DNA of 64,000 bases, taken from assembly GCA_033032175.1 (NCBI GenBank), contig CM065306.1, positions 21,683,001 through 21,747,000 of the forward strand, written 5' to 3'. The position numbers and the translations under genes are program-made. Below, piece after piece: positions 58,101 to 64,000 of this stretch; the first letter of the stretch is position 1, and each line of letters opens with the position of its first letter. The notes under the pieces were generated by a model. It saw only the letters and a list, made by a program, of their open reading frames with translations. It made no database searches and was not told where the DNA came from. The DNA is from Saturnia japonica (lineage: Eukaryota > Arthropoda > Insecta > Lepidoptera > Saturniidae).

Positions 58101-61100
58101 ACCGATTCACCGAGCGAAAGTAGCTTTTCTAGGTCAGACCTGAGAGGCACTTTCCTCGGCGAGAGATAAACTGAAACTAACGTTATGGACGGGTGGTCGG
58201 TCATTCCTAGTCTACACACGGATACTTCCATATTGGTAAGTATCGGAGGATCTACCGGCGTACAATATAACGATCGTTTGTAATAAATGAGAGTGCCGCC
58301 CCCGCGGCCGGCCCGGTCATTTCTTACAATATTGTAGTTCGCGATTTTAGGATCACGTTTACTATGCTTTAAGAGCGTCTCCTGCACTAAAAGAACATCT
58401 ACTTGGTGATCTTTAAGAAAGGTCGCGACGAGATCACGCTGCGGAAGTAGGCTTCGCGCGTTAAAAAATGAAAGATTTAACGCTTTCGGTTTAAACTTAG
58501 CCATTGAAAGGCCCTAATTTTTATTACTCGCCTCGCGATCGAGACGTTGTAGTGTCTCTACGAGGAGGGGGAACGCGCAAGCGGTCTTGATGAGACCGAA
58601 GCGCTCCAAATGGTCGTTGTATTCGATGAGCTCGCGGATATCGTGCTCGCGGGTGAGCAGTATCATTAGGTCGTTACTATTGACGACAGTGTTAGAGGAC
58701 GCGCGGGGCGCAGGAGCGCGGGGCGCGGGAATATCCATAGCCATAAGGGGCTGTGGATTGGGGCGGCGGGGGCCCCATGCGTTCTGCGATGAACGCACGG
58801 GTTGCGGTTGCACCACGCGGGGTGCGGAGGGGCCGGCGGCGGCCGGGAGCTGGCGCGGGACCGGCAGCGCGGGAAATTCCCCTGACGCCAGCAGGGGTTG
58901 CGCTTTGATGGCTGAGGCGGGGGGCGCCGCCCGGGGGGCCGCCTGCCTCTGTGTACGTGGCCGCGTGGTACGCGGGGCCTTGGGGCAACCGCGATAATTC
59001 GCGGGATGCCCCTCCTCCCCGCATAACACGCAGCTCGGGGGGACGACGGAGTCACGCTCGCGCGTGCACTCCCGTGTGGGGTGGTCCTCTCGGCACTTTA
59101 CGCACCGCGGACGAGAATGACAGTTACGGGCAGCGTGCCCGTACAGCTGGCAGTTGTGGCACTGTGCAGGCTGGTGGTTTTTGTATGGGGGCTCCACGTT
59201 AATCCCGGAGAGCCCGCACACCGTCTCTAGCTGGAAGATGGGCTTTCCCTCGGGGGAAAGGTCCAATATGGCCACTACCATTTGTAGTGGCCGCTTATCT
59301 TTACTGTACATCCGGTGTACTTCCCGGATGGGATAACTTTGCTCCTTGAGCGAGGAGCACACCTCCGACGGGTCGAGCTCCACCGGAATGCGGCGGATGA
59401 CCACTCGGAGGACGCGCTCCTCCGCGAGGGAATACGTATAAAATTGCAGACCTTTCTGCCGGAGGAGGGTGGTGAGTTTACGGTGAGTTTCCGAAGAACT
59501 CACCGAAATAGAGATCCCGTTGACTATATTTCTGGCCTTGTGGTACTCGAGTTTGAGTCTGCGCATCTCATTGCAGACTCCCATCCAGGCCGCCTTGTCC
59601 CGGATTATAATTGGAGGTGGGGCACGCTCTTTTTTCCCGCCGGCGGGCGCGGGGAGCTGGGAGGACGCGGGGGCGGCGGCGCCCCTGACTGCTGCCTTAA
59701 CTATTACCTTAGGCGCCGGTTGAGCAGTCGGACTGCTAGTGTGGCATCACGTCGTTCCTTGTTTATATAGCGCGAGCGCGAACGGGAAGTTGTAGGTAGT
59801 GGTAGATTTAAAACATAGACTGCCTTCGAGCGGCGCGCCGACACGTCACAAATATGTTTTGACGACAAACAATGTCATTATGCGGAAGTTGTGGTATTGT
59901 GATCATAGATGGCCGATATTTATATATTTCATGATATTTTAAGAATGTCATGGTGTAATATCGTAACGGTTATCTGAGCTGTTAAAACCCATACCTGATA
60001 ATCTTCTATACTTTTCAAAAATGTTTGAGGGCTCATTTCGTTTACATAAATAATTTTACTTCCGCTTGACAGAAATTTGTACGCGACAAATATATCATAG
60101 CTGTGATACCATTCGCCGTATGATAATATTGTTTTTATCATCTGATTTCTGAAACAAAACATATAACATTATTATTATTTACTAGCTGTGCCCGTGGCTT
60201 CGCTCACGTGGACTACAGAATGCCCGTGAGAAACTTGCTCCCCGCTCACAGTTATTTTAAAGACAAAAATTCTTATTGTGGGTGTTACTTAGAAGATAGA
60301 TAGGTACTCTGCCTGATTTTTTTGTAGGTCTTTTTAATGCCTACAATTATGTAGTACATTACTTTGCTATATCTCTTATGGTTTACTCAGCGTGAGCCAT
60401 TTAAGCGCCCGCATTGTTTCACCATGACCAGCTTCTTTTTATTTGTGTAGAACCCTAATTCTTTTTCTAAAATAAGAGTAACCTAAGTTACTCCTTATAA
60501 CATCAGCTATATGCCAGTGAAAGTCCTGTCAAAATCGGTCCAACCGTTTCGGAGATTACACGGAACAAACAGACAGACAGACAAAAAATTTAAAAATGGG
60601 TGTTTTTAAGGTGTCGTTTAAACTTTCATATGTATTTACTAAAACGCTGTTATTTTGACTTTATAAACAGACACTTCAATTTTATTCATTGTATAGATTT
60701 AATCTTGTACCACGTAAACCGAACAAAATTACAGTACTTACTCTTCAGGCAAACTATTTACGATACAGTTTAAATGTGTTAACTGCACCCCTTTTGGCAT
60801 ACCGGTAGTCCCAGAAGAATATATAATGATCGCTGTGTCCGTCTGTCCTTGTACTTGTGCAGGTTCGAATTGGTTAATATCAATATCACCGGTTATCAAG
60901 CTCTTTAAAGAAATTACTGAGTCTATGGTATCATCGAAGGTTAATATTTTCTTGATACCCTCGACGTCTATCTTGTTTCTGTACGTTTTCCAAAATAGAT
61001 TCGAACAAATTAAGTAGTTCGGTTTTATTAATTTTATTTTATGATTTATTCCAACTGAAAGGTAGTGAACATTTTAAAATTAATATCTTTAATATATTTC

Positions 61101-62680
61101 ACATTGGATATATTTCTAAATTAAAGTATTATTTATTAGTATAATATTTATAAAATACAGTAGTAACCTTTTAAGCGTTTTGTAAGTTAAACGTAAATAC
61201 GTATATTACAGAATAACTATGTAAAATCTACAATAAGCCTTAATAATATGATTTATTAATGTATTGTATGCATGTCCTATAACCTATTTGTATACATATT
61301 ATAATTATTTATGCGAATTTTGTGTCTACTCACGACTATGGGTGACGTACAATTTCTTACTTTACGCATTTTAGTGATGAACATTAATTGAACTAAAAGA
61401 CTTGATTTAAAAAATGTATAAAACCACGATTATCTCTTAAATTATATTTGTAGATAAACTATTGCAAAGGGAGGATCCTCCGACCAGACGGGTGTTATGT
61501 CTGGCGGGCAGCTGCCCAACGGTTGTTTAGATCTGACTACACTGTTAGCCTTAGGGGACCTAAAGCCGCTGCGGCTTTTACAGCTTCACCGGACTTGGGA
61601 AACTCTGGTACTACCTCTGACCACCTTTTTTTTTATTTCTTGTGTGTGCTACCTACCTCTAATGATAACAATTTTTTTTAGGAAAATTGATTTTCTGTTA
61701 ATATTTTACCTTATCCGGATCATAAAAAAATATTTATTTTAATGTTGAAAACATAGATTTAAAATAGGTACCTATACTAATATAATAAAGCGGAAAAGTT
61801 TTTTTGTGTTTGATTAAACGCGCTAATTTCTATCTCAGATGGCCTTAAATATTAAATATTTTTATTACGTATTTTTGTTACGTAAGTCGGAAGTCTAGGT
61901 CTTCCGAACTGCTTGAACCGCGTGCGCTGGTGTAATCGTTAATGATACGGAAATACAATGCTCTACAATAATATTGATCCTTAGTATATCTAAAAAAAGT
62001 CAACGATAGCATACACCTATCTTTTATACATAAGCCACAATAAGATATTATGTGACAAAGCTTTATTAAAAATTAAAAAGTGATTTATAAGCATTATTAG
62101 ACATAGCATATTAATCCTTATAAACAAAAGTTACATCATCATAAAGACAATTTTATGAAGTTAAATTTTACTCATTAGAGTATACTATTTGGATATATAG
62201 TTTAAGAGATAGGATAGATAAGATTGATAGCAAAGAAAAGCGATAAAATAAAATGCATGTTTGTGTATACCGTTTTTGGTCTCGTGTTATTCAACCAATT
62301 GACGATCTATTGTTTAAAAAACTGATGTTCGATGTTTTTTTATTAACATTGATGTTCGAACATCAAAGTTTTCAAACTCAATATCGATATTTCGAAAATA
62401 TCAATCATTCCTACCGCATAATTTATATTTTATAAAAAACGTTTTTTTTTTTAAATAAAGATGAATCCTTACCTTTACCATAACTTATGTCATATGGAGT
62501 GTACGAAGCACCAGTAAATAGGACAGCGAGTTGTGTTGCTAAAAATTCAATACGTTTCTCCGATCCTATCGCAACCGTGTCTCCTCGTCCGATCCCAAAT
62601 TTATTGAGTGATGTAGACAGGTTTACGGCATACTGAGTTAGCTCTGCATATGTTAATTTTTCCTCTGTTTCACTATTTTC
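42664..62680 (-). CDS. gene C: luciferin 4-monooxygenase-like / 4CL-like acyl-CoA synthetase, exons 2-9 (5' end outside window)
   Basis: Exons (5' to 3'): 62680-62473, 61054-60742, 60148-59995, 52452-52307, 50620-50482, 45728-45507, 43683-43513, 42777-42664; 1467 nt, so 527 aa if exon 1 equals the 39 codons of A and B. The frame is open throughout. ATP loop SSGTTGMPKG, YGTTE, TGDLGYYDED, hinge DRLKD and a C-terminal lysine (LPRNSRRKILRR) are all present, so this copy looks able to adenylate and thioesterify. The usual glycine before that lysine is Arg. It ends DMLNNK with no peroxisomal SKL-type tail. Intron 4 (52453-59994) contains two LINEs. Confidence 0.88.
43110..43265 (-). repeat. inverted partner of repeat 19095-19345
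   Basis: acaattaagacgaatctaac, gacacctcatatg and gtttaggctacag are the inverse of text near 19240-19310. Confidence 0.6.
43513..43683 (-). CDS. gene C exon 8
   Basis: 57 codons from FSSLEIESVILLHPGVREVG to DHVAAE; same length and phase as gene B. The donor is GTTGTT, weaker than the GTAACA of gene B. Confidence 0.88.
43789..43985 (+). mobile_element. Helitron-like 5' end
   Basis: Opens tctatactaatattataaag, then ctgaagagtttgtttgtttg, aatctcaggaactac and ataacatcacgctacgacca, a well-known start of moth Helitron-like elements by my recollection. The 3' end is not found; sequence to about 44400 is AT-rich. Confidence 0.6.
44430..44620 (-). repeat. inverted copy of repeat 17750-17970
   Basis: cgccaatcacgcaaaaacta and ttaaatttggtacgattgta are the inverse of the 17820-17880 text. 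A direct copy stands at 45110-45260. DNA between them is AT-rich. Confidence 0.5.
45110..45260 (+). repeat. direct copy of repeat 17750-17970
   Basis: ccagtagtttttgcgtcatt and a cagacagacagac run precede caataactatcgaaatatg. Confidence 0.5.
45507..45728 (-). CDS. gene C exon 7
   Basis: 74 codons from IVDTQTREVLGPNKHGEIHV to YDGYK, with TGDLGYYDED and DRLKD intact. GTATGT donor. Confidence 0.92.
45780..46895. other. intron 6 of gene C, left part, nothing firm
   Basis: An open frame at 46229-46447 has protein-like texture (HSRLYQENPLG) but matches nothing I know. It may be a transposon scrap. Confidence 0.3.
46896..47445. repeat. 275-bp tandem duplication
   Basis: Units 46896-47170 and 47171-47445 are nearly identical (few substitutions, such as gcgcttgtg / gcgcaagtg). 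Each has a GA-rich stretch (gagagagagagggagagatc) and ends ctatactaag(t/c)agttgttca. Non-coding. Recent local duplication or a tandem element. Confidence 0.85.
47450..48660. other. intron 6 of gene C, nothing recognised
   Basis: AT-rich with A- and T-runs, no motif-bearing open frame. Confidence 0.45.
48661..49000 (+). mobile_element. non-autonomous Helitron-like element, 3' truncated
   Basis: tctatacaattaataaaatt, gaagtgtctgtttg, tccgaaacggttggactgat and attcgggcgcttaaatggct match 19604-19960; the CTAGT end is missing. Confidence 0.65.
49006..49115 (+). mobile_element. Helitron-like 5' fragment
   Basis: tctatactattaacaaaatt then aataacagctttttactaaa as in the other copies; it stops where the foldback element begins. 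Confidence 0.55.
49119..49480. mobile_element. 362-bp foldback element (MITE-like) with ~134-bp arms
   Basis: Left arm 49119-49252 (tagtttaaaaaaactttaaa ... gcgtggggtg) and right arm 49347-49480 are nearly exact inverses, with a 94-nt centre. There is no ORF. An RNA across it would fold into a long hairpin. The target duplication is unclear. Confidence 0.85.
49765..50030 (-). pseudogene. Helitron Pif1-like helicase C-terminal remnant
   Basis: The minus strand reads MQGCTVDHAVIYLGPRLFAA, then GQAYVALSRGRSLDGIRIEE and LTGRTPC, and stops at 49780. AGQAYVALSR.RSL.G is the C-terminal motif of Helitron and Pif1 helicases; the usual V/T after SR is G. The Rep part and most of the helicase are absent. 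It is a relic of an autonomous element that may have mobilised the small copies nearby. Confidence 0.8.
50218..50238. repeat. TACA microsatellite
   Basis: Five units of acat/taca. Confidence 0.6.
50365..50422 (+). mobile_element. Helitron-like 3' end
   Basis: cccgatcgatggcattctgt then gcaaccgcgtgcacagctagt, the 3' end seen at 20060-20109. Confidence 0.55.
50482..50620 (-). CDS. gene C exon 6
   Basis: 139 nt: LPKLISVMQQYGTTETYMIT to GNVLK. YGTTE is the standard form of this motif. Two codons longer than gene B (VTCTKKGSVGK versus GPKAGSVGK). GTAACA donor. Confidence 0.88.
51252..51330 (-). repeat. solo LINE 3' tail, divergent
   Basis: T-run, tagaactaactatattgtta, gggccctgaagc, and an end at agcttcaccg. 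DNA at 50640-51250 and 51335-52300 shows nothing else recognisable. Confidence 0.6.
52307..52452 (-). CDS. gene C exon 5
   Basis: 146 nt: IEFVFIVPSLIEELSKSSHI to KVKE plus a split Arg codon; YSAGAPLHSK present. Same phase as gene B. Confidence 0.9.
52609..53055 (+). mobile_element. non-autonomous Helitron-like element
   Basis: gtcaaaataacagcttttta, ctccgaaacggttgaacc, aattcgggcgcttaaatggt and gcccgatcgacggcattctc follow the order of 19604-20109; the end is degraded (gcgggtatagatagt). Confidence 0.65.
53289..53363 (-). repeat. solo LINE 3' tail adjoining LINE 2
   Basis: T-run, agatctgactatactgttag, gccctgaagccactgcggct, and an end at caccggacttgg; the next base begins the shared target of LINEs 2 and 3. 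Confidence 0.7.
53374..55105 (-). mobile_element. Jockey-type LINE 2, ORF2-deleted and 5'-truncated
   Basis: On the minus strand it has ORF1 (from about 55105), then at about 54100 jumps directly into the last part of ORF2 and the 3' UTR, ending in a T-run (53374-53389). gtggcatca flanks it at 53365-53373 and 55106-55114. Almost 3 kb of ORF2 is absent, so it depended on proteins from other copies, or it was deleted after insertion. Confidence 0.82.
54084..55050 (-). pseudogene. LINE 2 ORF1, frameshifted
   Basis: MSSSETHRKFTALLRERGLQ opens the pre-C2HC part; zinc knuckles CHNCQVYGHAARNC and CVKCREDHPTREC are intact. The frame shifts near 54570 and the rest continues (PEEFPALPVPRQIPAAAG) to LVETLHRLD and a stop at 54084. 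Confidence 0.8.
55654..58504 (-). pseudogene. LINE 3 ORF2: endonuclease-reverse transcriptase, two frameshifts
   Basis: MAKFKPKALNLSFFNARSLL starts the endonuclease; LVQETLLK, IIAGDLNCGH and LDSDHRPV are intact. A shift near 57520 interrupts the linker. The RT has LPDSYRPISLLNTLGK, FGFRARYSCTHQ, FFDVAKAFDKVWH, SGVPQGSILAP and YADDTVLYAS, all standard. A deletion near 56170 (after RNRAAW) breaks the frame before the C-terminal KMSRHK-like part (55654-56175). Active-site residues survive, so inactivation looks recent. Confidence 0.87.
58514..59740 (-). pseudogene. LINE 3 ORF1, 5'-truncated
   Basis: Open from the element edge (59740) to the stop at 58514; the first ATG (59584) is internal. VSSSETHRKLTTLLRQKGLQ opens the pre-C2HC part, then CHNCQLYGHAARNC, CVKCREDHPTREC and CVLCGEEGHPANYRGC, three zinc-knuckle-like motifs, then a Pro/Ala-rich region and a conserved tail LIEYNDHLERFGLIKTACAF. 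Confidence 0.82.
59995..60148 (-). CDS. gene C exon 4
   Basis: 154 nt completing a Glu codon, then NQMIKTILSYGEWYHSYDIF to KSIEDYQ. WYHSYD replaces WFHGYD of gene B at the substrate side. GTATGG donor. Confidence 0.9.
60181..60698 (-). mobile_element. non-autonomous Helitron-like element, inverted, near full length
   Basis: Starts actagctgtgcccgtggctt (the inverse of the CTAGT end) and finishes cttcaattttattcattgta. It matches 19604-20109 in reverse. Confidence 0.72.
60742..61054 (-). CDS. gene C exon 3 (ATP-binding loop)
   Basis: 313 nt, acceptor TTTCAG, donor GTAAGT. IIIYSSGTTGMPKGVQLTH intact. It differs from gene B by only a handful of bases from about 60760 on, and the last codons (NSLPEE versus NRVSKE) mark where similarity drops. 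Confidence 0.93.
61449..61525 (-). repeat. LTR fragment, inverted
   Basis: The minus strand reads ccgttgggcagctgcccgcc to ttgcaatagtttatctaca, the last third of the LTRs at 62775 and 63501. It is cut off directly by the LINE tail at 61526. Confidence 0.75.
61526..61599 (-). repeat. solo LINE 3' tail
   Basis: ttagatctgactacactgtt, taaagccgctgcggctttta, and an end at caccggacttggg; no T-run longer than three remains. AT-rich DNA without features follows to 61770 and from 61860 to 62470. Confidence 0.65.
61771..61850 (+). mobile_element. Helitron-like 5' end
   Basis: cctatactaatataataaag then aacgcgctaatttctatctc, as at 43789. Confidence 0.5.
62473..62680 (-). CDS. gene C exon 2
   Basis: 208 nt: ENSETEEKLTYAELTQYAVN to YDISYGK plus one base; acceptor GACAG, donor GTAAGG. 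Exon 1 should lie beyond 64000. Confidence 0.9.
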
Positions 62681-62774
62681 CTGTCATATTCGTTTTATAA
62701 TAAGTAGTTATTTTGTCTTTTTAACATTTAAATCAAGATACTTTTTTAATTAACAAAATTGAAATAGTAAAATG

Positions 62775-63696
62775 TGTAGCTATATCTACATAGTGACACA
62801 TAGCGACATCTATCATAGAAATTAACTCTTCAATTGAGTATATATACATGAACCCGACTACAACCGTCGGGCAGCTGCCCGCCAGACATAACACCCGTCT
62901 GGTCGGAGGATCCTCCCTTTGCGATAGTTCTTCTATATTGGTGACCCCGAGCAAGAACATCAGCGCAACCTTCTTCGCAAAGCTACATCGTGACGTCATC
63001 ATCACTTCCACAAGCTTTCGAGCGGCGAGTCATACAGCCAGCCAGCATCCACGGCTACTTCGGGTATCCTGACCACCAGCATGCAGCGGACGCGCATTCC
63101 TGGTCAACACCCACAGCCTTCTCAGCGACCTTGACACAGCACACTGCACTTCGGCCGGTCAGCAAGCAGAGACGCACTTCTCTCCTGGTCGACGCAGCGG
63201 CCAGTCACTACGCAGCACTGCAACACTCCGACTCACTGGAGCATTCTTGCAGCATCACCCCGACTCACTGGGGCATTACCTCGACTCACTGGGGCATTAC
63301 CCCGACTCACTGGGGGCATCACCCCGACTCACTGGGGGCATCACCCCGACTCACTGGGGCATCACCGCAGACAGTTCCGACTCACCGTGAACTATGCGGC
63401 ATCTGGTTCCGACTCACTGGAACATTCCACTGGCCCGGCAAGCATCACTAGATGTATGGACGACTCAACCTGCTATCGACCTCCGGTCTCGGAGGGGAGT
63501 GATGTAGCGATATCTACATAGTGACACATAGTGACATCTATCGAGTGACATACAACGCATCCTATATCGCGCTATAGAAATTAACTCTTCAATTGAGTAT
63601 ATATACAAGAACCCGACTACAACCGCCGGGCAGCTGCCCGCCAGACATAACACCCGTCTGGTCGGAGGATCCTCCCTTTACAATAGTTATTCTACA
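62775..63696 (+). mobile_element. miniature LTR retrotransposon (TRIM-like), 922 bp, 4-bp TSD
   Basis: 5' LTR 62775-62937 (tgtagctatatctac ... ttctata) and 3' LTR 63501-63696 (tgtagcgatatctac ... ttctaca) are alike; the 3' LTR has 33 extra bases. aatg lies outside both ends (62771-62774, 63697-63700). A primer-site-like tggtgaccccga follows the 5' LTR, and a purine tract cggaggggagtga precedes the 3' LTR. The interior has no gag or pol, only a 23-24-bp minisatellite. It lies in intron 1 of gene C. It could be Gypsy-type from the 4-bp TSD. Confidence 0.85.
63226..63371 (+). repeat. minisatellite inside the TRIM
   Basis: Six to seven units of about 23-24 nt built on ccgactcactggggcat(c/t)ac; an outlying unit stands near 63410. 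Confidence 0.8.
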
Positions 63697-63720
63697 AATG
63701 TGTAAAGAATAAAGCTTGAA

Positions 63721-63849
63721 ATTGTAGAGCACAAAGAAATCCAGAGCAGCCGTACTGGTGAAATACTTATACCTACTAGCTGCAACCTACAGAAGATCGC
63801 AGTGAATGATTAGTAGGGCTTCCAGAGTTTCTTGGGGAAGGGGGTTCAA
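63721..63849 (+). repeat. same repeat as at the window start
   Basis: Matches 1-123 with few changes (gatcgcagtgaatgattagt); followed directly by LINE coding text. Confidence 0.65.
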
Positions 63850-64000
63850 CACTCTCCCGTGTCATCCGGCACATGAAGGAGGTTGAGCCGGAGCTGAAGG
63901 ATGGGCAGTTCGGCTTCCGGAGGGGTGTTCAACATTGGACGCCCTCTCCACCCTGAAGGCTTGGTCCGCAGAGGCGACCGACGGAGGAGGTAGGTTGTTG
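63850..64000 (+). pseudogene. non-LTR reverse transcriptase fragment, runs off the window
   Basis: The plus frame reads LSRVIRHMKEVEPELKDGQF then GFRRG, the QFGFR motif of LINE reverse transcriptases. A missing base shifts the frame after GFRRG (TLDALSTLKAW continues in the next frame). Different family from the Jockey-type copies. Confidence 0.65.

Larger units (their letters stand above)
55115..59740 (-). mobile_element. Jockey-type LINE 3, 4626 bp, 5'-truncated in ORF1
   Basis: A T-run at 55115-55149 is the A-tail. gtggcatca lies at 55106-55114 and 59741-59749. The 5' end falls within ORF1, which is open to the boundary. Together with LINE 2 it sits in intron 4 of gene C in the gene's own orientation. 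It is the best-preserved copy here, but ORF2 has two frame shifts. Confidence 0.85.

Noticed and set aside
63226..63371. CRISPR-like array
   Set aside because: Units are directly abutting with no unique spacers, inside an LTR element of an insect genome.
62990..63451. 153-codon open frame across the minisatellite
   Set aside because: It is open because of the repeat unit; it lies between LTRs and has no gag or pol motif.

Overview
This is a gene-sparse, AT-rich, intron- and repeat-loaded eukaryotic window. Insect origin is clear and Lepidoptera (moth or butterfly) is the best inference. It has tRNA-derived SINEs of the 'ggctcagtgg' type, many small Helitron-like elements ending in CACAGCTAGT, Jockey-type LINEs, a hAT element and a short TTAGG-type array. 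There are no bacterial operons, Shine-Dalgarno sites or CRISPR arrays. The species cannot be named from the sequence.

The host genes are three head-to-tail paralogues, all on the minus strand, of an ANL-superfamily acyl-CoA synthetase (luciferin 4-monooxygenase-like / 4-coumarate-CoA ligase-like). Gene A contributes only exon 1 (4050-4166) and runs off the left edge. Gene B is complete in nine exons (30843 down to 13546; splice phases give 526 aa). Gene C has exons 2-9 (62680 down to 42664) and its first exon lies beyond the right edge. All visible splice sites are GT-AG, and exon phases and lengths are the same in B and C apart from +6 nt in exon 6 and -3 nt in exon 9. Exon 3, which carries the ATP-binding loop, is almost identical between B and C together with its intron flank, while other exons are clearly more diverged. 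B carries a frameshift in its last exon that removes the expected C-terminal lysine, but that exon lies in a stretch that looks badly assembled.

Layout. 1-4049: intron 1 of gene A, with a 1.09-kb non-autonomous retroelement. 4050-4300: exon 1 and promoter of A. 4300-13000: A-B intergenic region with a hAT element with perfect 8-bp target duplication (6212-7336), SINEs, small TIR elements, transposase scraps and a LINE scrap. 12300-17750: internally repeated, indel-rich block over the 3' end of gene B. 17750-30843: rest of gene B with repeats in introns. 30850-42400: B-C intergenic region with a 5.9-kb Jockey-type LINE (34108-39986) flanked by a 15-bp duplication. 42400-62680: gene C, whose intron 4 is swollen by two LINEs inserted at the same 9-10-bp target (53364-59749). 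62775-63696: a 922-bp miniature LTR retrotransposon. 63721-64000: a LINE fragment next to the same repeat that opens the window.

No wholly new system is evident. The items most worth checking are the exon-3 homogenised tract, the recurrent ~75-nt LINE tail with a nearly fixed 5' end, the two LINEs sharing one target, the ORF2-deleted LINE, the hairpin-repeat retroelement, and the 'noisy copy then cleaner copy' pattern at 12.3-17.7 kb. Exon edges come from reading splice sites by eye, and repeat edges are approximate unless a target duplication fixes them.
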